Origin: QHXW01 sp963768075
Lineage (GTDB): Bacteria; Acidobacteriota; Terriglobia; Bryobacterales; Bryobacteraceae
Direction: 5' to 3'
Length of the DNA: 64,000 bases
Assembly (NCBI GenBank): GCA_963768075.1
Contig: CAVYHD010000001.1
Coordinates: 124,001 to 188,000 of the forward strand
Shown here: positions 1 to 7,953 of the stretch, piece by piece
Layout: each line of letters starts with the position of its first letter
Position numbering within the stretch: position 1 is the stretch's first letter
The notes under the pieces: model-generated
What the model saw: the letters and a program-made list of their open reading frames with translations, nothing else
What the model was told of the DNA's origin: nothing
Databases searched by the model: none
Translations under genes and position numbers: made by a program

Positions 1-2
1 CG

Positions 3-1535
3 AGCTCTGTTGCGGGCGAGGTGGGGGACACATTCATTTCCAACACCAAAGCGGCGGGCGCGCAGGCGCTGGTGACCATTCCCATGATTGGCTGGGTGGC
101 TAACCTGGGCCCGAACCGCGCGAAGCTGGCGAGTTTCTCGCAAGCCAAGTACGGGACGCAGACTGGCAATGACTCGCAGTGGTTCCCGGATGCTGGCAAT
201 GGGATTCTGGCCTCTACCAACCAGCAGATTACCGGCAATGATCCGAACGACGCCGACATACCCGCTGACTCGACGTTTCAACAGGCTTGGGTGCAGCACA
301 TTGTGAGTCAATGGGGCGCTGCCAGCGCCGGAGGACTCCGCTACTACATTCTCGACAACGAGCACAGCATCTGGTTTTCGACGCATGTCGATGTCCACCC
401 CACCGGGGCAACCATGGACGAAATCGAAACGAAGATGCTGGCTTACGCCGCGATGATTAAGACGGTGGATCCCACGGCGCTCGTTGTCGGACCGGAAGAA
501 TGGGGTTGGAGCGGATATCTGTACAGCGGATACGACCAGCAGTACGGCGCCTTGCACGGCTGGAGCAACCTGCCCGACCGTAACAATCACGGCGGCATGG
601 ATTATCTGCCATGGCTGCTGAGTCAGCTAAAGCAGAACACTGTCGCGGGCGGTTTGCAGCCGCTCGATGTGTTTACGGTGCATTACTATCCGCAGGGCGG
701 TGAGTTCTCTAACGACGTCAGCACGGCCACGCAACTTCTCCGCAACCGTTCCACGCGTTCGCTCTGGGATCCCAACTATGTCGATGAGTCGTGGATTGGC
801 ACTCAGGTAGAGCTCATTCCGCGCCTGAAGAACTGGGTCAGCACGTACTACGTTCCTGGAACGCCGGTGGGAATCACGGAATACAACTGGGGCGCCGAGA
901 GCAGCATCAACGGCGCTACTGCGCAAGCCGATATCTACGGCATCTTCGGACAGCAAGGTTTGGACCTGGCCACGCGATGGACGATTCCGGATCCATCCAC
1001 CCCGACTTTCAAAGCCATGCAGATGTACCGCAACTACGATGGAGCGCAATCGGCGTTCGGTGACACCGGTGTATCGGCCGCCGTTCCAAATCCCGATGAC
1101 GTGTCCGCATTTGCGGCACTCCGGTCGACGGATAGCGCGCTCACGGTGATGGTAATCAACAAGTACCTCACGGGGTCCACGCCCGCGACGCTGAATCTCA
1201 GCCATTTCACTGCGGGAACGGCAGCTCACGTCTGGCAGCTCACCGCCGCCAACGTCATCCAACAACTAGCCGACGTTCCGGTCTCGAATGGAACGATCAC
1301 GGCCCAGCTGCCGCAGCAAAGCATCACGCTGTTCGTGATCCCACCAGGACCATCCTGCGATCTCAATTCCGATGGAGCAGTGAACATCGTCGACGTCCAG
1401 CTGGCCATCAATCAAGCGCTCGGTATCGTCTCTTGCACCACCGCGGACCTGCAGCAGAACGGGACGTGCAATGTCATCGACGTCCAGCGAATCATCAATA
1501 TGGCCCTGGGCGGAACCTGCGCGCTGGGACCGTAA
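3..1535 (+). CDS. Glycoside hydrolase family 44 enzyme with C-terminal dockerin-like repeat (5' truncated)
   Basis: The frame is open to the left edge, so the N-terminus (leader and first barrel strands) is missing; about 510 residues remain. GH44 enzymes are endoglucanases/xyloglucanases with a TIM barrel and beta-sandwich. The motif LDNEHSIW near visible residue 120 carries the expected acid/base Glu and GITEYNWG near residue 293 the nucleophile Glu, so the catalytic pair looks intact. After the beta domain the last about 60 residues hold two dockerin-type-I-like segments, each DLxxxG followed by a V(I/V)DVQ helix; the first has a good Ca loop (DLNSDGAVN), the second is degenerate (DLQQNGTCN). 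No cohesin is visible in the window. The protein is presumably exported to attack beta-glucans. The family call is strong; the exact substrate is not resolved. Confidence 0.88.
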   Translation, partial: SSVAGEVGDTFISNTKAAGAQALVTIPMIGWVANLGPNRAKLASFSQAKYGTQTGNDSQWFPDAGNGILASTNQQITGNDPNDADIPADSTFQQAWVQHIVSQWGAASAGGLRYYILDNEHSIWFSTHVDVHPTGATMDEIETKMLAYAAMIKTVDPTALVVGPEEWGWSGYLYSGYDQQYGALHGWSNLPDRNNHGGMDYLPWLLSQLKQNTVAGGLQPLDVFTVHYYPQGGEFSNDVSTATQLLRNRSTRSLWDPNYVDESWIGTQVELIPRLKNWVSTYYVPGTPVGITEYNWGAESSINGATAQADIYGIFGQQGLDLATRWTIPDPSTPTFKAMQMYRNYDGAQSAFGDTGVSAAVPNPDDVSAFAALRSTDSALTVMVINKYLTGSTPATLNLSHFTAGTAAHVWQLTAANVIQQLADVPVSNGTITAQLPQQSITLFVIPPGPSCDLNSDGAVNIVDVQLAINQALGIVSCTTADLQQNGTCNVIDVQRIINMALGGTCALGP

Positions 1536-1654
1536 TCCGCCGCCGATGACTTGGGGTATCAACGCCTTTCCGCTTGACAAAGCTTGCGGCGGGAGCCAAC
1601 CATAGGCCTATCGCAGCCGTTTGCGGCCGGGAGTCATCTAACAATCAAGATTCC

Positions 1655-2317
1655 ATGTTTCGAACCATTCGAGAGCAGGTTGACACCATTTTCCGGGAAG
1701 ACCCGGCGGCCAGGAGTGTCCTCGAAATCTTCTTATGCTACCCGGGATTTCACGCGATCCTGCTGCACCGGCTGGCACACAAGCTGTACCTGGAGCGGGT
1801 TCCGCTGATTCCGCGAGTGATCTCGCAGATCTCGCGGTTCCTCACCGGTGTCGAAATCCATCCAGGCGCGAAGATCGGCCGGCGATTCTTTATCGATCAC
1901 GGCGCCGGGGTGGTAATCGGCGAAACGACGGAGATCGGCGACGACTGCCTGCTTTATCAGGGTGTGACGTTGGGCGGCACCGGTAACGAAAAAGGCAAGC
2001 GGCATCCCACGCTCGGCGACCACGTGGTGGTAGGCACGGGGGCCAAGGTGCTGGGAGGTATCCGGATCGGCGACGACGTCAAGATCGGCGCAGGCTCGGT
2101 AGTGGTGCATCCAGTGCCCGATGGCTCGACCGTCGTCGGCATTCCCGGGCGCGTGGTAAAAACGCAGCGGGAGGCCCAGGGTCTGCTCGAGCACGGCAAC
2201 CTGCCGGATCCGGAAGGCCAGGACATCGATGAGTTGAAACAGCGCGTTGCCGATCTGGAAGCCCAGATTCGCCAGCTCGCCGAACGCCTGGAGCTCGAAG
2301 TTACGCGCAAGCCGTGA
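1655..2317 (+). CDS. cysE: Serine O-acetyltransferase (CysE)
   Basis: Transfers acetyl from acetyl-CoA to L-serine, the first committed step of cysteine synthesis, in the cytoplasm. The roughly 220-residue protein has the short N-terminal helical part (FREDPAARS, PGFHAILLHR) followed by left-handed beta-helix hexapeptide repeats. Signatures include the DHGAGVVIGETTEIGDD stretch and GGTGNEKGKRHPTLGD, holding the catalytic and substrate loops. The ATG at 1655 is chosen because MFRTIREQVDTIFREDPA matches the short bacterial CysE form; an in-frame TTG at 1574 would add 27 unrelated residues. The last 25 residues form a charged heptad helix (DELKQRVADLEAQIRQL), a likely coiled coil not found in the core enzyme. 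The stop overlaps the next start (GTGA), so the next gene is probably coupled. Confidence 0.92.
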   Translation: MFRTIREQVDTIFREDPAARSVLEIFLCYPGFHAILLHRLAHKLYLERVPLIPRVISQISRFLTGVEIHPGAKIGRRFFIDHGAGVVIGETTEIGDDCLLYQGVTLGGTGNEKGKRHPTLGDHVVVGTGAKVLGGIRIGDDVKIGAGSVVVHPVPDGSTVVGIPGRVVKTQREAQGLLEHGNLPDPEGQDIDELKQRVADLEAQIRQLAERLELEVTRKP

Positions 2318-2928
2318 GACTGCTGTCTCTTTTGGCGCTCGCCGCCGGCACTTTGTCGGCGGAAGATTTCGCTTACTGGATCGAGCCATGCTCCGCGGAA
2401 ATCGCGCCGGAATCCGGTTGCGATTCGGGTGACCCGGAGCTGGCGCAGTGGGCGTTTGACGCCTGGCAGTGGACGGCGCGGCCGAACCTAGCGTTCCTGA
2501 GAGCCGCGGAAGACCACGCGCGCATCCGCGTCTACTGGGCCACGCGCCGCACGCGGCTCTACGGGGAAGCACATCCGATCATGGTGGAGGGTAAGCGTGG
2601 CACGGCGATCTACGTGAATCCCGACATCTCGCAATTAGGCGAAGAAATCTACGCCGCCGCGAAACGCGACCGGTTACTGCGAGACGTTATCGTTTATGTC
2701 ACCTGTTTGCACGAAAGCGGCCATGCGCTCGGCCTCTCGCATACCGGCAGATTCGAAGACGTCATGTACAGCTTCGGCTATGGTGGCGATATGGTCGAGT
2801 ACTTCGAACGCTACCGCCGCCAGCTCACCGCGCGGCCGGACATGCGCGGCCACTCCCCCATCTCGTTGCACGACCAGCAGCGGCTGTTAGAGCTGTTCGG
2901 AAAACGGCCGGGGGCTGGGTTACCATGA
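2314..2928 (+). CDS. Secreted matrixin-like zinc metalloprotease
   Basis: A 204-residue protein with an N-terminal leader (MRLLSLLALAAGTLSA) and the metzincin zinc motif HESGHALGLSHT (HExxHxxGxxH) near residue 132. It is followed by the Met-turn-like segment DVMYSFGY, as in the matrixin/M10-like small secreted proteases. The size fits a single catalytic domain without a propeptide or haemopexin domain. The GTG start overlaps the cysE stop by four bases, indicating translational coupling, although no functional link with cysteine synthesis is obvious. It is probably periplasmic or extracellular; the substrate is unknown. Archaemetzincin-like or other metzincin subfamilies remain possible. Confidence 0.8.
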   Translation: MRLLSLLALAAGTLSAEDFAYWIEPCSAEIAPESGCDSGDPELAQWAFDAWQWTARPNLAFLRAAEDHARIRVYWATRRTRLYGEAHPIMVEGKRGTAIYVNPDISQLGEEIYAAAKRDRLLRDVIVYVTCLHESGHALGLSHTGRFEDVMYSFGYGGDMVEYFERYRRQLTARPDMRGHSPISLHDQQRLLELFGKRPGAGLP

Positions 2929-2932
2929 GGGC

Positions 2933-4155
2933 GTGTCCCACCCACTCGCCCGGCTGCGGTCCAGCTTGGATTTCATGCCCTCGCCAGTGCCTGAGCGGCC
3001 CGGCCTGTTGATTCGCGATCCCTTTCGTTACTCCGACGTCACGCTGATCATTCCGCCCGTTTTGGTGCCTTGCCTGCAATGTTTTGACGGCGAGCAGACG
3101 AGTCTGGACTTGAAAACGATACTCGCGCGAGCGACCGGGGAACTCGATAACGCCGAGTTGGCGGCGCACCTCATCGATACGCTGAGCAATAGCGGGTTTC
3201 TTGAAAATGAAACGTTTGCGCGCAGGAAAGAAGAGCGCGAGCGCGCGTTCGCAGGGGCGCCGAAGCGGGACGCCGTGCACGCGGGCAGCGCTTATCCGAA
3301 TGAGTTGGACCCGCTACGCGCGACGCTCGACCGCTACATGGGCGCGGCGCAGCAGGCACAGGCGGATGGTCTGCTCGGAATAGCGGCGCCGCACGTGAGC
3401 CCGGAGGGAGGCTGGCAATCCTACCGGGCCGCGTACAACATGTTGTCGCCCGCGTACAGCGACCGAACGTTCGTGGTGCTTGGAACATCGCATTACGGCC
3501 AGCCGGAGCGCTTCGGCCTGACGCGCAAGCCGTTCGTCACACCGCTGGGCGAGACGGCGGTAGATCTGGCGCTGGTAGACTGGCTGGAACAACAAGCCGG
3601 CGCCCGCGATTCAAATGGAGGATTACTGCCACTCGGTCGAGCATTCGATCGAGTTCCAGGTGCTGTTCCTGCAGCATCTCTACGGCCCGCAGATTCGCAT
3701 TCTGCCCATCCTTTGCGGCCCTACGCGCACAGCGTCTATCGGGGCGGCAAACCCGAGGACGGACGAAAAAGTGCGCCGCTTCCTGGGTGCGCTGGGCGAA
3801 TTGCACGTGCGCGGAGGCGAGCGCTTGTTTTGGGTGCTGGGAATCGACATGGCGCACATGGGCCAGCGCTACGGAGACAGTTTCACGGCGCGTGCCGACC
3901 AGGGCGCGATGGCCGAGGTGACCGCGCGCGACCGCGGCCGCATCGATCGCGTGGCGGCCGGCGAGATGCGGAAGGCTTCTGGGACCTGGTGCAGGAGAAG
4001 CGCGACGATCTGAAATGGTGCGGCTCGTCGCCGTTGTATACGTTTCTCAAGGCCGTGCCGCAGGCCGCGTGGAGCAGCTGCTGCGGTACGAGCAGTGGAA
4101 CATCGACGAGCAGAGCGTGGTGAGCTTCGCGGGGCTGGCGTTCAGCGCTTCGTGA
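2933..4155 (+). pseudogene. Memo-family protein (AmmeMemoRadiSam system protein B), frameshifted
   Basis: An N-terminal domain of about 110 residues precedes a Memo domain beginning at HAGSAYPNELDPLRA. Memo hallmarks are present: GIAAPHVSPEGGW, VVLGTSHYG, EDYCHSVEHSIEFQ, LPILCGP, GIDMAHMGQRYGD and RYEQWNIDEQSVVSFAGLAF. These lie in alternating reading frames, with shifts near 3590-3612, 3965-3980 and 4050-4065, and the last motif runs to a TGA at 4153-4155. All parts are in the right order with no loss, so sequencing or assembly indels are as likely as true decay. Memo proteins are non-heme-iron dioxygenase homologues often found with AMMECR1 and radical-SAM partners; neither partner is seen here. 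The GTG start lies 4 bp after the matrixin stop. Confidence 0.8.
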
Positions 4156-4390
4156 GACGGTCGCGGATTTCGGCGACCACCTGCTGACGCTCTTCCCGTA
4201 GCCGGTCTTCCAACGCCAGCGAATCGTTCAACTCCCGGTATACCTCGGTCGATTCACTCGGGATGCACTGAGCCGAAGCCAGAAAGATGCGGTTCTCCGC
4301 CTTGATCAGCTCGAGAGTCAGATGTTGCATTTGGTTGAGCAGCGCCCGCAAATCCGGTTTGTTGTTCACTTTCTGTGATTGTACTAACAC
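4142..4390 (-). CDS. Small charged helical protein, unknown function
   Basis: An 82-residue polypeptide with no signal or membrane segment, mostly predicted helix, and rich in Glu/Arg/Leu (ELNDSLALEDRLREERQQVVAEIRDRLTKR). It reads from a GTG at 4390 and its last 14 bp overlap convergently with the restored Memo reading frame. I do not recognise a family. The amphipathic heptad-like pattern suggests a coiled-coil or helical-bundle adaptor. Even amino-acid usage and clean termination favour a real gene, but a spurious frame cannot be excluded. Confidence 0.5.
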   Translation of the reverse strand: MLVQSQKVNNKPDLRALLNQMQHLTLELIKAENRIFLASAQCIPSESTEVYRELNDSLALEDRLREERQQVVAEIRDRLTKR

Positions 4391-4409
4391 GGCGCGATCC
4401 TTCTCAATG

Positions 4410-4625
4410 TTAACTCGAAGATCCCTCCGCGCGCAGCGAAGAGTACAGGGCGACGGCGGCCACCACTACGTTCGCCACAATCACGGGAAGCGCGTGGATG
4501 ATTGCGCCGTAGCCGATCCACAGCACTGCGGCCAGTGCTTGAATCCGGCGCAGAACGTCCGGCCTCCGGAAGAAATAAGAGCTAGCGAAAGTGGCAGTAG
4601 CCACCCACCCGATCCACTCAAACAT
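4410..4625 (-). CDS. Small inner-membrane protein (YgjV-like topology)
   Basis: About 71 residues from the ATG at 4625 (MFEWIGWVATATFASSYFF). Three hydrophobic segments are visible: residues 3-18, about 30-45 (ALAAVLWIGYGAIIHAL) and 47-63 (VIVANVVVAAVALYSSL). An Arg-rich cytoplasmic linker (RRPDVLRRIQ) lies between the first two. This layout resembles one half of the YgjV/Imp family of small membrane proteins and, more loosely, a SemiSWEET triple-helix unit. A start 39 bases upstream would add a non-hydrophobic tail and is less likely. Function is unknown. Confidence 0.55.
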   Translation of the reverse strand: MFEWIGWVATATFASSYFFRRPDVLRRIQALAAVLWIGYGAIIHALPVIVANVVVAAVALYSSLRAEGSSS

Positions 4626-4779
4626 GGCGGTCAAACATGGGCTAACGCTCCCCCGCGGGGCCACATGCGTTTCGCGAATGGTGACGCAGTCAGTGCGAAC
4701 CTTATCCCACTCCGCAGTACCAGCCCATGCGACTCAAACAGGGCTCGAATCTTTGCGGAATCCCAGCCCGCGATTTCTT

Positions 4780-5455
4780 CTAAATCGGCACCAGTACGCT
4801 CAGAGCATTGTCACTCACGATAGTGCGTTTCGCGATCGGCGTCAGATACTTGTTCTCCGAAACCGCAATGGTTAATCCATCCAGACGATTGAGGTGCAGC
4901 ATCACATGGAGATCAGAACTACCATCGCCCACGTAGACCACGCGGTCGTGTCCCACTTGCAGTTGCGCCCGCAACTCTTCAAGCACCACCACCTTGCCAT
5001 AACCCGCCGCGACGCGAACGATCGACCGGATCTCGCCCGTCGCCGGATCGTATTCGAACCGCGTTCCGTATATGTGGTCTTTCGGAACAATGCCTTCAAG
5101 CGCTGATTGGATCACTTCCTCCGGCGCGGCCGATACACGTAAAACGAAAACGGCGCCCGTCCAAGCCGTCGAGAAGGCGAAGAACATTGGATATTTTGCT
5201 TCAGGCGAACGCGTTTCCCACCTCGATCAGATGCTCTTTCCGTACGCAGCGGTATTCCGGATCGTGCAGCAGCAGGTACGTCAGCTCCGCTCCCTGCTGC
5301 ACGAAATGCATGCGCGAGAGCCCTTCCACTTTCTCGGGAAAGCCGGAGGCGCCCAGCAGCTCGCTGAGAATCAATCCGGAATCGTTGAAGCTTAGCGTTT
5401 GATCGAAATCACTAGCGAATAGATACTGCCGCGTAACTCTTGTTTGGTCTTGCAT
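4780..5455 (-). pseudogene. HAD-family phosphatase (phosphoserine phosphatase-like), single frameshift
   Basis: Translation from the ATG at 5455, which has an excellent GGAGGAG ribosome site 9 bases upstream, gives MQDQTRVTRQYLFASDFDQTLS. DFDQT is HAD motif I with the nucleophile Asp and general acid. The frame breaks between 5187 and 5201 and continues as AKYPMFFAFSTAW. Motif II Ser follows in VLRVSAAPEEV, and motifs III/IV in the GK-containing region and YVGDGSSDLHVM. All HAD motifs are thus present, split by one base. The product would be a soluble phosphatase of the HAD-IB (SerB-like) group. The substrate is not determinable. One indel with everything else conserved suggests a sequence error rather than a dead gene. 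Confidence 0.72.
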
Positions 5456-5649
5456 AAGTGAACTCCTCCGATTCGTGTTTTGGAAAGTGCCAGCCGGCTG
5501 AAACCGGCGTTTCATGACCTCCAACAAGGGAGATTGAGTGAACCAACGTAAGGTAAGAGGGGATGCAGTAAACGGCGACGAAGCCTGCAGGAAACTACAA
5601 AGTCAGTTTACCACGAAAACGCCCGATTGCGCGCGGTATGCTATATGCC

Positions 5650-5856
5650 ATGCCCCTTTCAGCAAGAAATCAACTGCCCGGACGAGTGGCAGAGGTCCAT
5701 CTCGGTGAGGTCATGGCACACGTTACTGTGCGGGTTGGCAAGAATTTGGTTGAGAGCGTCATCACGCGGCGCAGTGCCGAAGATCTCGGACTGAAAAAAG
5801 GCGATGCTGTGACGGTGGTCATCAAGTCGACCGAAGTCATGCTGCAGAAAGATTAG
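5650..5856 (+). CDS. Molybdopterin/molybdate-binding Mop (TOBE-like) domain protein
   Basis: A single Mop domain of about 68 residues: SARNQLPGRVAEVHLGEVMAHVTV, VGKNLVESVITRRSAEDLGLKKGDAVTVVIKSTEVML. Free-standing Mop proteins bind molybdate or tungstate as oligomeric rings and buffer the oxyanion in the cytoplasm; the same domain ends ModE and ModC. The ATG at 5650 puts SARNQL at residue 4, as in family members; another in-frame ATG at 5638 would add four residues. It sits alone, with no mod transporter or molybdenum enzyme nearby. Divergent from the HAD gene across about 190 bp. Confidence 0.85.
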   Translation: MPLSARNQLPGRVAEVHLGEVMAHVTVRVGKNLVESVITRRSAEDLGLKKGDAVTVVIKSTEVMLQKD

Positions 5857-5882
5857 AGGTTCATGTAACCGTGCACGGAATA

Positions 5883-7019
5883 ATGAAGCAATCCGTTCTT
5901 CTGGCGATTTGTTCCGCCTCCATCTGTTTCGCGGCCGGCCTTGCGCCCACGCCGCCCATGGGTTGGAACAGTTGGAATAAGTTTGCCGCGAAGATCGACG
6001 ACAAAACCGTGCGCGAAATCGCCGACGCCATGGTCTCAAGCGGCATGAAAGACGCCGGCTACATCTATGTCAACATCGACGATACCTGGGAAGGCCAGCG
6101 CGACGCTCAGGGAAATATTCAGTCCAACAGTAAGTTCCCCGACATGAAAGCGCTCGCCGACTATGTCCACAGTAAGGGCTTGAAGATCGGCATCTATTCC
6201 TCCCCCGGACCCAAAACCTGCGCTGGGTACGAGGGAAGCTATCAGCACGAAGAGCAGGACGCCAAGACCTGGGCGGCCTGGGGCATCGACTATTTGAAGT
6301 ACGACTGGTGCAGCGCCGACAAAGTTTATAAGCCCACCGAGATGCAGGCGGTCTACAAAAAGATGGGCGATGCGCTGAAAGCCACCGGCCGCCCCATCGT
6401 CTATAGCCTGTGCCAGTACGGCTTGCAGAATGTCTGGGAGTGGGGCGCTTCGGTGGGCGGCAATCTCTGGCGCACCACCGGCGACATCCAAGATAACTGG
6501 AAGAGCATGACGACCATCGGCTTCGATCAAGCAGACCGGCCATCGAGAAGTACGCCGGACCCGGACATTGGAATGATCCCGACATGCTCGAGATCGGCAA
6601 CGGCGGCATGAGCGCCAACGAGTATCGAACGCACATGAGCCCTATGGGCTATGCTGGCCGCGCCACTGCTCGCCGGGAACGATCTGCGCACCATGACCGC
6701 GGAAACCCGCGATATCCTCACCAACAAGGAAGTGCTTGCCATCGATCAGGACAAACTGGGCGAGCAGGGCCGACTCGTTTCCAAAGACGGCGGCGGCGAG
6801 GTCTGGTCCAAATCGCTCGAGAACGGTGACGTGGCGCTGGCGTTCTTCAATCGAAGCGATTCCATGGTGGAACTTAAAGCGTACTGGGAGCTTCTCGGCT
6901 TGAAAGGCAAGCACAAAGTGCGCGACCTATGGATCCACAGCGACCTCGGTTCCTTTCGCGATTACTATTCCTTGGATGTCGCCGTCCACAGCGTGATCTT
7001 ACTTCGGGTTGCCCGTTAG
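5883..7019 (+). pseudogene. Glycoside hydrolase family 27 alpha-galactosidase, two frameshifts
   Basis: Starts with a cleavable leader (MKQSVLLAICSASICFAAG) and then the GH27 signature APTPPMGWNSWN. The nucleophile Asp is in LKYDWCSADK, and the acid/base Asp in the WRTTGDIQDNW segment. The frame changes near 6530, after FDQA, and resumes as EKYAGPGHWNDPDML. It changes back near 6640, where one extra C in a CCC run separates HMS from LWAMLAAPLLAGNDL. The C-terminal beta-sandwich follows and ends normally at 7019. Restoring two single bases yields a full-length enzyme of about 378 residues that would remove terminal alpha-galactose from plant galactomannans or raffinose sugars outside the cytoplasm. 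Most likely a sequencing artefact rather than a pseudogene. Confidence 0.82.
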
Positions 7020-7067
7020 TCGACCTCAGCCCCGGCTGCCTGACTCTGCTAGATTGAGAACAGCGGC

Positions 7068-7633
7068 ATGAGAATCGCAACCTGCTTGGCTTTGTTTCTT
7101 TCCGGTGGCCTGCTCTCCGTTCGCGCGCAACAAGCGGGCATGCAGAACGTTTGGGACATTCACAACACACTCGCCGCGATAGCCCTGTATGCGGACCGGC
7201 TGGCCCCCTTTGTCGATCAGATCCATCCGGAGAACTGGAATGGCGCCCCGGAGGGATATGTCGCCCAGGCAAAGACCTGCCGCAACGAGGTGCGGGCCGT
7301 TGCTGCCGCGGTGCGAAAACTGAGCCAGAATCCCGAAAAACTGACCGACGCCCTGGAAACCCTGTTTCAGATTCGCACCGAGGAGACGATGCTCGCGTCG
7401 CTGGGCGAGGGGTTGCGCAAGTATTCTAATCCGCCCATGGCGGACTTGCTGAATGCCCGATCGCGGAGAACACCGCCAACCGCGAGCGTCTGCAGCGGTA
7501 CATTTTGGAACTGGCCGCCGCGAGGGAACAGGAGTTCCGCGTGGCCGATGCGGAAGCGCAGCGCTGCCGCCAGTCGCTTTCGCGCCAGCCTACCCAGCAA
7601 CAGCCCGCACGGCCCAAGCAGGAGAACAATTAG
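7068..7633 (+). pseudogene. Secreted protein of unknown function, single frameshift
   Basis: N-terminal leader MRIATCLALFLSGGLLSVRA, then a helical protein (GMQNVWDIHNTLAAIALYADRLAPFVDQIHPENW). Near 7453-7460 the frame shifts and coding continues as IAENTANRERLQRYILELAAAREQEFRVADAEAQRCRQ, then a Gln/Pro-rich tail to the TAG at 7631-7633. The second half is heptad-rich and probably a coiled coil. About 188 residues once repaired. I do not recognise the family; its type, a small periplasmic helical protein with a Q/P tail, is common in Acidobacteriota. The stop overlaps the GTG of the next gene by one base. Confidence 0.6.
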
Positions 7634-7953
7634 TGCCCTTTTCGTGCAGCATCTGCGAGCAGGAGTCCACCCGGATTTGTGCGTTCTGCACCAAGGATTC
7701 CTGCGACAATCATCTCTGCCAGCGTTGCGGTTGCTGTAGCGATTGCTGCGAGTGTGATCTCCCCTTGGATGAAGCCACGGCGCACCCGCAGGCTGTGCCG
7801 CCACCGGAGGTTGAGGCTGTTGTGACGCCTGAATCTGAATCCGGTGTCATGCCGGAGTCCGCGATCGCTCCCGAGGCCGCGCCCGAGCCTGCGGCTTACT
7901 CGCCAGTCACCGAGGCGCCACCCGCGGGCCCGCTCGAAATAGACGAAGTCTGA
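7633..7953 (+). CDS. Small Cys-rich (zinc-binding) protein with acidic Pro/Glu tail
   Basis: A 106-residue protein. The first 45 residues contain eleven Cys and one His, in CSICEQEST, CAFC, CDNHLCQRCGCCSDCCECD. This pattern can hold two or more zinc ions in a B-box/zinc-ribbon style fold. The remainder is an extended acidic P/E/A-rich tail (PPPEVEAVVTPESES) without hydrophobic segments. The GTG start overlaps the previous stop (TAGTG), so it is probably translated by coupling. Its 3' end overlaps the convergent ClC gene by 58 bp. No known family is recognised. A cytoplasmic protein-interaction or metal-handling role is only a guess. Confidence 0.6.
   Translation: MPFSCSICEQESTRICAFCTKDSCDNHLCQRCGCCSDCCECDLPLDEATAHPQAVPPPEVEAVVTPESESGVMPESAIAPEAAPEPAAYSPVTEAPPAGPLEIDEV

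Noticed and set aside
1574..1602. TTGACA as a -35 element upstream of cysE
   Set aside because: No acceptable -10 hexamer lies 16-18 bp downstream; the best is CATAGG at 21 bp.
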